Assembly (NCBI GenBank): GCA_011526365.1
Contig: WTIO01000021.1
Location: 1 to 64,000 of the forward strand
DNA from: Flavobacteriales bacterium
GTDB lineage: Bacteria > Bacteroidota > Bacteroidia > Flavobacteriales > Flavobacteriaceae
Length of the DNA stretch: 64,000 nucleotides
Direction of reading: 5' to 3'
Shown here piece by piece: positions 1 to 8,040 of this stretch. Every line of letters starts with the position of its first letter. Position 1 is the first letter of the stretch. Made by a program: the position numbers and the translations under genes. Under the pieces are notes generated by a model that ran no database searches, was not told the DNA's origin, and saw only the letters and a list, made by a program, of their open reading frames with translations.

Positions 1-65
1 CTCCTATAACAACCCCACCCCCTGGGTTTCAGGAAATGAGTTTTCTGTTGAGGTTTGGGGTTGAG

Positions 66-84
66 ATTTGATATGTAACAGATT
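66..84 (+). promoter_or_regulatory. Shared upstream motif, copy 1 (candidate promoter or operator)
   Basis: A 19-base element with a near copy (two differences) at 690-708. Each copy lies just upstream of a lipoprotein gene, 41 bases before the start here and 17 before the start at 726. It begins with a TTTG that could serve as a -33 box. Only two copies are visible, so the role is a guess. Confidence 0.3.
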
Positions 85-125
85 CTTTTTAAATTGTTGA
101 TGTTAATAACCATAAATAAATTAAA

Positions 126-632
126 ATGAATAGATATTATTTGTTTACATCACTTTTCGCATTTTTTTTAATTTCTTGCGAACCTGTAGAACGATCAGTT
201 GGTTTTACAAACTGGACAGATGATGGAACGGAATTTAAGTTTCATCTTGGCACAGAAAATTCCATTAATGTTGTGAAAAAGTTTGATGCCATCTTACAAA
301 AAAAAGACTACCAAGAACTTTACCGCTATTTTGCTGATACTGCTGTACTTACTTATCAAAACGGAGTTCAAAATAATTTAAAGCAGTTCATTGATCTCAA
401 CCTTGAAAGGGATTCAATTCTAAGTGCTAATGGTGAAACCTTAAAATGGGAACCTCAAAACGCTTTTTCAGTTGACCTTAACCCTGAAACAGGAGGAGAG
501 CATGTTAATATGCTTTATTTAGCGACTTATGAAACAGCTGAATCCAAGAGTCAATTTTATGCAGACTTATGGTTTTATGTAGTAGATGGAAAGATTGTCA
601 CTATACGTCAATTTAATCAATCAATTAAATAA
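126..632 (+). CDS. NTF2-like (SnoaL-fold) lipoprotein
   Basis: A predicted 168-residue lipoprotein. The N-terminus has a short basic/hydrophobic signal ending in a lipobox (Leu-Ile-Ser-Cys, Cys18), so it should be lipid-anchored in the envelope. The rest has the size and pattern of an NTF2-like/SnoaL fold: a helix containing KKFDAILQKKDYQELYRYFAD, then alternating strands ending in LWFYVVDGKIVTIRQF. Such domains bind small ligands or act as accessory domains, and no catalytic residues can be assigned. It stands alone, followed by a good terminator hairpin at 646-674. The fold assignment rests on pattern only; the exact function is unknown. Confidence 0.7.
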   Translation: MNRYYLFTSLFAFFLISCEPVERSVGFTNWTDDGTEFKFHLGTENSINVVKKFDAILQKKDYQELYRYFADTAVLTYQNGVQNNLKQFIDLNLERDSILSANGETLKWEPQNAFSVDLNPETGGEHVNMLYLATYETAESKSQFYADLWFYVVDGKIVTIRQFNQSIK

Positions 633-645
633 ACACTTACAGTTT

Positions 646-674
646 ACCCTCCCCAAGTGGAGGGTTATTCTTTT
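646..674 (+). terminator. Rho-independent terminator after the NTF2-like lipoprotein gene
   Basis: A 7-bp inverted repeat, ACCCTCC (646-652) and GGAGGGT (659-665), with a six-base loop, is followed by a T-rich run to 674. It lies 14 bases after the stop codon of the preceding gene and separates it from the PHP gene. Confidence 0.75.
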
Positions 675-689
675 GATACGGCGCTTAAA

Positions 690-708
690 ATTTGATTTGT
701 AACCGATT
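690..708 (+). promoter_or_regulatory. Shared upstream motif, copy 2
   Basis: Near-identical to the element at 66-84 (17 of 19 positions). It lies between the terminator at 646-674 and the PHP-domain gene starting at 726. Position fits a promoter or operator shared by the two neighbouring lipoprotein genes. No other copy was noticed. Confidence 0.3.
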
Positions 709-725
709 GTAAGTATCTTATTGCA

Positions 726-1925
726 ATGAAAAAAGCAGTGCCATTCTTCCTCCAAATCCTATGTTTTAGTAGTATCATTTTCGGTTGTACATCAAATCAG
801 CAAACAGATCAAGTATGGCAGAAAGGAAATTTACACACGCATTCTTTTTGGAGTGATGGTGACGATTTTCCTGAAATGATCGTCCAATGGTATAAAGACC
901 ACAACTATCAGTTTGTTGCAATTTCAGACCACAACACTCTGGCAGATAGTGAACGCTGGTATGCACTTACAGAAAGTGATCGGCAACACAAAGTGCTGGA
1001 AAAATATATTGAGTCCTTTGGCACTTGGGTGGAAACCAAGGGGGACACAAATTCTACCCGTGTACGACTTAAAACATTTGATGAGTACCGCGGGAAACTA
1101 GCGCAGAAAGATTCTTTTTTAATTATACGATCAGAAGAAGTTACCTCCTCTTTTGAAAAAAAACCAATCCACATTAATGTCACTAATATTCAAGAAAAAA
1201 TTGAACCTGTTAGGGCAAATTCAGTGGTTGAGGTTATGCAAAAAACACTTGATATTGTAAATGCACAGAGGGAAAAATTGGGTATCCCAATGTTTGCGCA
1301 TATCAACCATCCCAATTTTGGTTATGGCATCAGTACCGAGGACATAAAGCAGCTTAATGGTGAACGTTTTTTTGAAGTGTACAATGGACATCCTGCAGTA
1401 AACAATTTAGGGAATGAGGTTTTTGATTCTACAGAACAAATGTGGGACATCATTAATATACATTACTACCAGCAGGACAAGCCCCTTCTTTTAGGAATTG
1501 CTACCGATGACAGTCATAATTATCATGAATTTTCTGAAAATAAAAGTAATTCAGGTCGTGGCTGGGTGATGGTAAACGCTAAAACTTTAGATGCCTCATC
1601 ATTAATTAAGGCCATGGAAACGGGAGACTTTTACGCCTCTACAGGGGTAAAATTGAAGACGATACAAAAGACAAAAAAGAAACTTTCAGTTACCATAGCC
1701 GCTGGAGGTGAGGGTGCCTACGAAATTGTTTTCTTGGGCTATAAAAAAAGGGATGATAGGGTTCGGGAACTCAAGCGTGTTTCTGGCACTACAGCAAGTT
1801 ATGTTTTTCAAGAGGAAGATGCTTTTGTTAGAGCAAAAGTGATTTCTGATACTCCTAAGTCGAGTCCAGTGGGGACTTCAGAACTGCAGCAAGCATGGGT
1901 GCAGCCTGTAATTGTTCAAAAATAG
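726..1925 (+). CDS. PHP-domain metal-dependent phosphoesterase-like lipoprotein
   Basis: A 399-residue lipoprotein (lipobox Ile-Phe-Gly-Cys, Cys21) with a PHP (polymerase and histidinol phosphatase) domain. The metal-ligand motifs are visible in order: HTH at 37-39, SDHN at 67-70, Glu137/138, His149, HINH at 192-195, His222, and the DDSHNYH segment at 261-267. These fit a tri-metal hydrolase that cleaves phosphoester bonds. The lipid anchor puts it in the periplasm or at the cell surface. The C-terminal ~90 residues look like a beta-rich accessory domain. The substrate cannot be told. It has its own upstream motif (690-708) and is not coupled to its neighbours. Confidence 0.8.
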   Translation: MKKAVPFFLQILCFSSIIFGCTSNQQTDQVWQKGNLHTHSFWSDGDDFPEMIVQWYKDHNYQFVAISDHNTLADSERWYALTESDRQHKVLEKYIESFGTWVETKGDTNSTRVRLKTFDEYRGKLAQKDSFLIIRSEEVTSSFEKKPIHINVTNIQEKIEPVRANSVVEVMQKTLDIVNAQREKLGIPMFAHINHPNFGYGISTEDIKQLNGERFFEVYNGHPAVNNLGNEVFDSTEQMWDIINIHYYQQDKPLLLGIATDDSHNYHEFSENKSNSGRGWVMVNAKTLDASSLIKAMETGDFYASTGVKLKTIQKTKKKLSVTIAAGGEGAYEIVFLGYKKRDDRVRELKRVSGTTASYVFQEEDAFVRAKVISDTPKSSPVGTSELQQAWVQPVIVQK

Positions 1926-2064
1926 GCTTCGGGTTACTCTTCCATTGCACGACTTCCCTTTGTTCAGCTACTGCACGGACTAATGTTTTCAAAAGCTTTT
2001 TTTGTGTTTAACACCATGTACTGTGGTTTTTGTACCTTTTCCTTCCAACTAAGATCTTAAACAT

Positions 2065-2853
2065 ATGCCTATTTTTCCCATTTTACTGCGAACACGTTTT
2101 TTACCTCTTTTTTTTGGAGTGCTATCTGCAACTCTTTTTGCACAAAAACCGGCAGTGCTCGATACGTTGAATTATAACGTTAAATACCCAACCGCTATTT
2201 TAGTAGTTTCAATTACCGAGGGCTTTTATCACAAAGAGGCGATTCCTGCAGGAAAACTATTGCTGGCACAATTGGGGCGCCAAGAAGGGTTTAATGTGTT
2301 GCATACCAACAGTAAATTGGAAGTAGCAAAATTGGACTTTCAACAATTTGCTTCGGTTGTTTTCCTATGTACTACCCTGGATATTTTTAATGCGCCCACA
2401 CAAGATCGTTTCGAACGGTATATTAAAAATGGAGGAGGGTATTTGGGTATTCATGCAGCTGCAGACACCGAATACAAATGGCCTTGGTATGGGCAACTGG
2501 TTGGAGGGTATTTTACTTCTCATCCTCCAGGAGCACCTAAGGCCACAATTACCACCCTTTCTACCACAAATTATTTTACCAATCATTTAGAGTCCCAATG
2601 GACCATCGCCGATGAATGGTATAATTACGACTTCAAGAACCCACAACTGATCCCACTGCTGAATTTGGAAGAGTCCTCCTACCAAGGAGGAACTAATGGC
2701 GCAAAGCATCCTATTAGCTGGTATCATTATTACGACGGTGGACGTTCTTTTTATACCGGTCTAGGACATTTAGAAGCCACCTACAAAGATTCCCGCTTTG
2801 TGGCATTATTGACAAAAGGACTGCGATTTACTACCGGACAGGTACAGCCATAA
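2065..2853 (+). CDS. Secreted ThuA-domain protein
   Basis: A 262-residue protein with a signal peptide (cleavage near residues 24-27, after FAQ) and a single ThuA domain. Visible family features are the opening strand with a phenylalanine-histidine turn (SITEGFYHKEAI), the GGGYLGIHAAADTE segment, GGYFTSHPPG, DEWYNYD, and a closing HPISWYHYYDGGRSFYTGLGH. ThuA is a class I glutamine amidotransferase-like fold named after a trehalose utilisation locus. In Bacteroidota, secreted ThuA proteins are common and often near sugar catabolism genes, but their reaction is poorly defined. No sugar genes lie next to it here. Confidence 0.85.
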   Translation: MPIFPILLRTRFLPLFFGVLSATLFAQKPAVLDTLNYNVKYPTAILVVSITEGFYHKEAIPAGKLLLAQLGRQEGFNVLHTNSKLEVAKLDFQQFASVVFLCTTLDIFNAPTQDRFERYIKNGGGYLGIHAAADTEYKWPWYGQLVGGYFTSHPPGAPKATITTLSTTNYFTNHLESQWTIADEWYNYDFKNPQLIPLLNLEESSYQGGTNGAKHPISWYHYYDGGRSFYTGLGHLEATYKDSRFVALLTKGLRFTTGQVQP

Positions 2854-2949
2854 AATAAATATACTTCTAGCTGTTAGGGAAATAATCGACCAATAGGATA
2901 CTTATGCATTTTATTCGTATATTCGAAATCAACCATAAATTGATATCAA

Positions 2950-3627
2950 ATGCAATCGCAAAACTCAAGGCGTTCTTTTTTTGCCACCTTAGCACTAGGA
3001 GTTAGTGCAACCGCTTACCCTGCTCTTTTAAAAGAAATTGACCAACTCGATAATTTTGAGGAGATGAATTTTATTGATCCATCCTCAAAAGAAAAATGGT
3101 TCGATGGAATAAAAGGAAAACATAAAATTGTGTACGACGGAAGTCAACCGCATAACACCCTTCCTATTGTTTGGAACTGGGCATTTTATGAGTCTAACAA
3201 TTCCACAGGTGCTCCCGACAGTGAAATTACAGCAATGACCGTGTTGCGTCATTCCGGAATTGCCTTTGCATTCAATTCGGACTTGTGGAACAAGTTTAAT
3301 TTAGGCACAGTCTTTAACTTTAATGACAATGCCACAGGAAAACCCTCCCTGCGCAATACTGTTTACGACCCCAAACCGGGGGATATGCCATTGCCTCCCA
3401 TTCAAGGAATTAAGCAGCTTCAAGAACGTGGTGCCATGTTTTGTGTGTGCGATCTTGCCACAAAGGTTTACAGTTCTGCCATTGCCAGTGGAATGGGGCT
3501 TAAAGCAGATGATGTGTACAACGAAATGGTAGCAGGAATTCTTCCGGGTATAGAATTGGTACCTTCTGGAGTTTGGGCCCTTGGACGTGCGCAACAAAAA
3601 GGCTGTGGATACATTTTTGCTGGCTAA
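2950..3627 (+). CDS. Tat-exported DsrE-like protein
   Basis: A 225-residue protein with a twin-arginine signal (SRRSFFATLALG near residues 6-17), which indicates export in folded form. The body resembles DsrE/DsrF-type sulfur-relay folds: the strand PHNTLPIVWNWAFYESNNS, GIAFAFNSDLWNKFNLG, and a C-terminal stretch ending in LVPSGVWALGRAQQKGCGYIFAG. The cysteines in MFCVCDLA and the late Cys are candidates for sulfur handling. The next gene downstream encodes a TsdA-like di-haem cytochrome, which fits a periplasmic sulfur-compound role. DsrE assignment is by pattern and the role is inferred. Confidence 0.6.
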   Translation: MQSQNSRRSFFATLALGVSATAYPALLKEIDQLDNFEEMNFIDPSSKEKWFDGIKGKHKIVYDGSQPHNTLPIVWNWAFYESNNSTGAPDSEITAMTVLRHSGIAFAFNSDLWNKFNLGTVFNFNDNATGKPSLRNTVYDPKPGDMPLPPIQGIKQLQERGAMFCVCDLATKVYSSAIASGMGLKADDVYNEMVAGILPGIELVPSGVWALGRAQQKGCGYIFAG

Positions 3628-3761
3628 TTAGCAGCTCTTCTAAACCTAATGTTATACGAACGTTGCATGCTGCAAGCTAATTGTAGTTTGGTGTTGGAGT
3701 AGCGTACACAAAAACCGTTTCATATTTCTTTATTAAATTGAACTCAAAGCAGGTGTAAAGA

Positions 3762-4760
3762 ATGAAACGCAACCCAGCGATACAATTATTGGGACAACTA
3801 GCAGTGGTGTTTGTTGTGCTTTTGGGGGTGTTAGTATGGGGTTGGATGGCCTATCAACCCAACCAACCTAAGGAGGACAATGAATATATCTACGCTTTAG
3901 ATTATAAACTTCTCCCTGAAGGTGCTACTCCAGAAAACAAGCAGTTGTATTACGGTGCTGCGTTGTTTGAGCAAACGGCACAACTCCTTGGGGAAGCGTC
4001 TGAAGAAAAGTTAGTAGGCAACCAACTTAACTGCAGCAGTTGTCATCTAGACGGTGGAACCAAACCCTATGCGATTCCACTTATTGGGGTACACCTGCGT
4101 TTCCCCCAATACCGAGGGCGCGAAGATACCATGGGAACCCTTGAAGAACGTATCAATGGTTGTTTTGAACGCAGCATGAATGGTAAAAAATTAAGAGGTT
4201 CAAGTCCTGCAATGCAAGCTCTAGTGAGGTACATCACCTGGTTGGGGCGCTATGTGGAGCCAGGGGAAACGCTTACTGCAACGGGCTTAAAACCCATCAA
4301 CCTTCCCAATAGGGCTGTTGACTTAAACCACGGACAACAGGTTTACAAAAAAGTTTGTGTAGTGTGTCATGGGAATCAAGGTGAAGGACAGTTAGGTGAA
4401 GACGGTACTTACGAATATCCGCCCCTATGGGGGCCAATGGCTTACAACAACGGTGCAGGAATGACACGGGTGATTACCGCAGCGCAATTCATTAAATACA
4501 ATATGCCCTATGGGATCAATTACAAAACACCACAACTCACCGATGCAGAGGCTTACGATGTGGCCGGTTACATCAATCAACAAAGCCGACCACAAAAGAA
4601 AAATCTTGCCGCAGACTTTCCCAACCGTCTAAAAAAACCCGTTTCCACCCCCTATCCACCCTATGCTGATTCTTTCACTCAAACCCAGCATGCACTGGGG
4701 CCTTTTCAGCCCATAATGGAGTATTACGCTAAAGTTCACCAGATTACTAAAAAGAAATAG
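3762..4760 (+). CDS. tsdA: Di-haem cytochrome c, TsdA-like thiosulfate dehydrogenase/tetrathionate reductase
   Basis: A 332-residue protein anchored by one N-terminal membrane helix (about 9-29), with two cytochrome c domains. Haem motifs are CSSCH at 91-95 and CVVCH at 199-203. The segment TLEERINGCFERSMNG (about 126-141) matches the part of TsdA that carries the unusual Cys axial haem ligand (Cys134 here). TsdA couples two thiosulfates to tetrathionate, or the reverse, in the periplasm. Length and domain order fit the family. The neighbour upstream is a Tat-exported DsrE-like protein. The direction of the reaction in vivo cannot be told; a generic SoxX/other c-type cytochrome is the main alternative. 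Confidence 0.75.
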   Translation: MKRNPAIQLLGQLAVVFVVLLGVLVWGWMAYQPNQPKEDNEYIYALDYKLLPEGATPENKQLYYGAALFEQTAQLLGEASEEKLVGNQLNCSSCHLDGGTKPYAIPLIGVHLRFPQYRGREDTMGTLEERINGCFERSMNGKKLRGSSPAMQALVRYITWLGRYVEPGETLTATGLKPINLPNRAVDLNHGQQVYKKVCVVCHGNQGEGQLGEDGTYEYPPLWGPMAYNNGAGMTRVITAAQFIKYNMPYGINYKTPQLTDAEAYDVAGYINQQSRPQKKNLAADFPNRLKKPVSTPYPPYADSFTQTQHALGPFQPIMEYYAKVHQITKKK

Positions 4761-4942
4761 TTTTTTTGGAGTGAATAAAATTCCAGCAGGGGTGTAATTT
4801 TTAAAACTGTTTTTTTATATTGCCATTCCTTTTTGAAAATAAAAGGCAAGTAGGAGTTCGTACCACGTCTTTTTTCTGCGCCGCTTTTTCCCTTTCAAAA
4901 ATTTTTTAACTTTAAAAACTTAAAAACATAAAATCTCTTAAA

Positions 4943-5755
4943 ATGAAAAAAATCGTTTTTGCCCTTGCACTTGCAGGATTTTTAGGTCAAACTACAATGG
5001 CACAAGAAATGGAAAGTGCTGGCGCCGATGAAACTGCTGCTGTGGAAACCACAGAAGCTATGGAAGCTACGCAAGCTGCCGATGATATGGCTAGCATGCA
5101 GGATGCTGAAGAACCTCAGGAAGCTGCTTCCTTCACTCAAGAATTAAAAAAGCGTTTTATCGAAGGTGGCCCAGGATTTATGGGAATCGTATTGATTTGT
5201 TTAATTCTAGGTCTTGCAATTGCTATCGAAAGAATAATTTTCTTAAATCTCGCCTCAACAAATTCACAAAAATTAACTGCAGGTGTTGAAGAAGCACTCG
5301 CCTCTGGAGGGGTAGATGCAGCAAAAGAATTATGCAGAAACACCAAAGGACCCGTAGCATCAATTTTCTACCAAGGTCTTGATCGTGTAGACGAAGGTAT
5401 TGAAAACGCTGAAAAAGCAGTTGTTGCCTATGGAGGTGTTCAAATGGGACAATTAGAGAAAAACGTTTCTTGGATTTCCTTATTTATTGCACTAGCCCCC
5501 ATGCTTGGGTTTATGGGAACAGTAATCGGTATGATTCAGGCCTTTGATAAAATTGAAGCTGCTGGAGACATGCAACCCTCATTAGTAGCAGGAGGTATTA
5601 AAGTAGCCCTTTTGACTACAGTATTCGGTCTTATTGTTGCTATTATTCTTCAGATTTTTTACAACTACATTGTAGCAAAAATCGACAGTATCGTAAACGA
5701 TATGGAAGATGCATCAATCAACTTGATCGATATTCTTGTAGCTCACAAGAAATAA
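4943..5755 (+). CDS. exbB: ExbB/TolQ/MotA family proton channel
   Basis: A 270-residue inner-membrane protein that with ExbD converts proton motive force into work for TonB-dependent outer-membrane transport. It has a cleavable-looking signal (1-21, ending MAQ), then an acidic Ala/Glu/Thr-rich stretch (22-66) usual for Bacteroidota versions. Three membrane segments follow: near 75-95 (FMGIVLICLILGLAIAIER), near 176-198 (ISLFIALAPMLGFMGTVIGMI) and near 219-240 (VALLTTVFGLIVAIILQIF). The last two carry the conserved Gly/Thr-rich channel helices. It is the first gene of an operon with a small membrane protein and two ExbD proteins. Confidence 0.92.
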   Translation: MKKIVFALALAGFLGQTTMAQEMESAGADETAAVETTEAMEATQAADDMASMQDAEEPQEAASFTQELKKRFIEGGPGFMGIVLICLILGLAIAIERIIFLNLASTNSQKLTAGVEEALASGGVDAAKELCRNTKGPVASIFYQGLDRVDEGIENAEKAVVAYGGVQMGQLEKNVSWISLFIALAPMLGFMGTVIGMIQAFDKIEAAGDMQPSLVAGGIKVALLTTVFGLIVAIILQIFYNYIVAKIDSIVNDMEDASINLIDILVAHKK

Positions 5756-5777
5756 CCACTCCTAAGCAGTATATATT

Positions 5778-6227
5778 ATGAATCTTCAGAATATCATAAA
5801 AATCATTAGTGCACTCATTGGGATTATTTCAGCCGTCCTACTTTTCCGCATTATCGGAATGGGCGATGAAACGATCAAAATGGATGCCAGCATGGGTGAT
5901 TTCTCCTCGGTAAGTCCATTGGTAAATTTGGCCTTGCTTGTTTTGGGAATCACTGTAATTGTAACCCTTTTATTTTCGCTTGTTGGACTGGCCTCAGACG
6001 GAAGTAAGTTGAAAAAAGCCCTGTTGTCAACAGGACTATTTTTAGTTGTAGTGTTCATTAGCTATGCCCTTTCAACTGGAGTAGAAACTCCTATGAAGGA
6101 CGGGGAGGTACTTTCTGCCAACGGATCCCGTTGGGTTGGTGCTGGTCTTCGTAGCTTCTACACGCTTGCAATTATTGCAATCGCTGCGATGGTGTTTTCC
6201 GGTGTGAAGCGAATTATTAATCGATAA
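5778..6227 (+). CDS. Four-helix membrane protein of the exb operon, function unknown
   Basis: A 149-residue integral membrane protein with four predicted helices (about 4-24, 45-68, 77-98 and 123-143). It sits 22 bases after exbB and 11 bases before the first exbD, in the same direction, so it is almost certainly co-transcribed. I know proteins in this position in other flavobacterial exbB-exbD operons, but no function is established to my knowledge. It may be an assembly or regulatory partner of the energising complex; that is inference from position only. Confidence 0.75.
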   Translation: MNLQNIIKIISALIGIISAVLLFRIIGMGDETIKMDASMGDFSSVSPLVNLALLVLGITVIVTLLFSLVGLASDGSKLKKALLSTGLFLVVVFISYALSTGVETPMKDGEVLSANGSRWVGAGLRSFYTLAIIAIAAMVFSGVKRIINR

Positions 6228-6238
6228 AAAACAAAACT

Positions 6239-6862
6239 ATGCCTAGAAGAGGAGCACCCGAAGTGAACGCAGGTTCCATGGCAGATATTGCCTTTCTACT
6301 GCTGATCTTTTTCTTGGTGACCACCACAATTGAAACGGATAGTGGTATTAACCGAAAGCTTCCCCCTATGGAGGAGGTAGAAGATCCACCAATTATTAGA
6401 GAGCGTAATATTTTTACGGTTCTGATCAATAAATACAATCAGTTGTTAGTTGAAGAGGAATTGGTAGATTTAAAAGATTTGCGTGCTAGTGCAATAGCAT
6501 TTCTCGACAATGGAGGCGGGCAAAATGAAGAAGCCTGCGATTATTGCCAGGGCGAAAAAGACCCTGCATCTTCAGATAATCCACAAAAAGCGATTATCTC
6601 CCTTAAGAATGACCGAGAAACATCTTACAAGGTATACATCGCTGTGCAAAATGAATTGGTTGCAGCCTACAATACTTTGAGAGATCGAGAATTTCAACGG
6701 TTGTATCCCATGGAGCAAATGACCTTTACAGAAGCCAACAAGCGCTACAGCGATCCACGGACTTCACCAGAGGACAAAGAAGCCTTAAAGCCTAAGTTGG
6801 ACGAGGTTAAAAATCTATTCCCTCAAAAACTCTCTGAGGCAGAACCTAACAAAAGCAGCTAA
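6239..6862 (+). CDS. exbD: ExbD/TolR family protein with a CxxC insert
   Basis: A 207-residue ExbD-type subunit. One membrane helix (about 15-31) carries the conserved proton-relay aspartate (Asp16, in MADIAFLLLIFFLV). The periplasmic domain follows. It is longer than classical ExbD (about 140 residues) and includes an inserted CDYC pair (Cys100, Cys103) in a polar loop, before the conserved core (KAIISLKNDRETSYKVYI). This insert could form a disulfide. The second exbD begins two bases after its stop codon, so translation is probably coupled. Confidence 0.9.
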   Translation: MPRRGAPEVNAGSMADIAFLLLIFFLVTTTIETDSGINRKLPPMEEVEDPPIIRERNIFTVLINKYNQLLVEEELVDLKDLRASAIAFLDNGGGQNEEACDYCQGEKDPASSDNPQKAIISLKNDRETSYKVYIAVQNELVAAYNTLRDREFQRLYPMEQMTFTEANKRYSDPRTSPEDKEALKPKLDEVKNLFPQKLSEAEPNKSS

Positions 6863-6864
6863 TT

Positions 6865-7347
6865 ATGCCAAAGTTTAAAAAGAAAAAAAGCGGAGACCTC
6901 CCAGCGATTTCTACAGCATCCTTACCCGATATTGTATTCATGCTACTCTTCTTTTTTATGGTTGCCACCGTTATGCGTGACAGCACCCTTATGGTGACAA
7001 ACGCACTGCCTGCAGCCGATCAAGTTCAAAAACTAGATAAGAAAGACCGTATCATGTACATTTATGCTGGAAAGCCCTCTAGCCGTTATAAGGACAAATA
7101 CGGAACGCAAGCGCGTATTCAGTTGAATGACAAATTTGCGACGGTTGACGAAGTAGGTGCTTTTATTTTAGCTGAGCGTGCTTCTAAACGACAAGAACTG
7201 CAAAATGTTTTAACCACAGCCCTGAAGGTTGATGGAGAAACCAAAATGGGACTGGTGACAGACATTAAGCAGGAATTGCGTAAGGTGAATGCACTTAAAA
7301 TAAATTACACTACTCGTGTTGGTGCTTATAACCAAAATTTAAATTGA
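6865..7347 (+). CDS. exbD: ExbD/TolR family protein, second copy
   Basis: A 160-residue ExbD-like protein with a basic N-terminus (MPKFKKKKSG), one membrane helix (about 20-36) and the conserved aspartate (Asp22 in LPDIVFMLLFFFMV). The periplasmic domain is shorter and lacks the CxxC insert of its neighbour. Paired non-identical ExbD genes behind one ExbB are typical of Bacteroidota, where a heteromeric complex may energise many TonB-dependent receptors or gliding. It is the last gene before the terminator at 7372-7398. Confidence 0.9.
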   Translation: MPKFKKKKSGDLPAISTASLPDIVFMLLFFFMVATVMRDSTLMVTNALPAADQVQKLDKKDRIMYIYAGKPSSRYKDKYGTQARIQLNDKFATVDEVGAFILAERASKRQELQNVLTTALKVDGETKMGLVTDIKQELRKVNALKINYTTRVGAYNQNLN

Positions 7348-7371
7348 TAATTCCATTTTTTTGAGATTTAT

Positions 7372-7398
7372 AAGTGCCTCCTTGGAGGCACTTTTTTG
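7372..7398 (+). terminator. Strong rho-independent terminator of the exb operon
   Basis: A near-perfect inverted repeat (AAGTGCCTCC at 7372-7381, GGAGGCACTT at 7384-7393; realistic eight-pair stem with a six-base loop) runs directly into a run of T. It lies 24 bases after the second exbD and before the PorT-like gene. An in-frame start for that gene at 7374 would lie within this hairpin, which argues for the later ATG at 7407. Confidence 0.88.
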
Positions 7399-7406
7399 TC
7401 CTAACC

Positions 7407-8039
7407 ATGGCTAAAAAAATTTTCCTTTTATTGGTGTTGTCGTTAAGTGTAAACAGCGTTTTTGCACAACAGGAAGAAGATCCTGAAGCAGCTTTGAGGT
7501 TTCGTGAGGACCAATTTTATGTTGGCTTTGCCTACACCCTAGGTCAATCATCCGCTTCCGATTTTGAACAAAATGGATTTTCCTATCAATTGGATCTAGG
7601 TTTCCTTCGCGATTACCCACTTACAGATAACAGCAAGTGGGCAATAGCTCCAGGGGTTGGTATTTCACTACAACGCTTTATTTCTAATTTGGATTTTGCT
7701 CGCAATGGCTTACTTACCTACATGGGCCAGGATAGAAATTTTAATTATGGAAACCTTGTTTTTCCACTAGAATTCCGTTGGCGAAATGCTACAGCAGAAA
7801 GCTTTTCGTTTTGGCGGGTTCATCTTGGAGCAACTATTTCCGTCCCCCTTTGGGAGCGAAATTTCGATTTAGTGAGAGCCCTGCCACGGGCCAATTCGTC
7901 CATTTATTTAGCAGCAGGGTACAACACTTGGAATATTTATATCGCCTACCAGTTGCAGCCCTTTTTACGTGTTGCAGATGTCAATATTAAAAATGCGCCA
8001 AGCCTAATTAATATTGGCCTCCGGTTTTACGTCCTCTAA
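7407..8039 (+). CDS. PorT-family outer-membrane beta-barrel protein
   Basis: A 210-residue protein with a clear signal peptide (1-21, ending VFAQ) followed by alternating amphipathic strands with aromatic ends (YVGFAYTLGQ, YQLDLGFLRDY, WAIAPGVGISLQRF, NLVFPLEFRW, WRVHLGATISVPLW, IYLAAGYNTWNIYIAYQL) and a C-terminal INIGLRFYVL. This is the pattern of the small PorT/outer-membrane beta-barrel family; PorT itself is linked to type IX secretion. The ATG at 7407 is chosen because the upstream alternative at 7374 lies inside the terminator hairpin. The gene is convergent with rpoN, with one base between the stops. Confidence 0.78.
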   Translation: MAKKIFLLLVLSLSVNSVFAQQEEDPEAALRFREDQFYVGFAYTLGQSSASDFEQNGFSYQLDLGFLRDYPLTDNSKWAIAPGVGISLQRFISNLDFARNGLLTYMGQDRNFNYGNLVFPLEFRWRNATAESFSFWRVHLGATISVPLWERNFDLVRALPRANSSIYLAAGYNTWNIYIAYQLQPFLRVADVNIKNAPSLINIGLRFYVL

Positions 8040-8040
8040 A

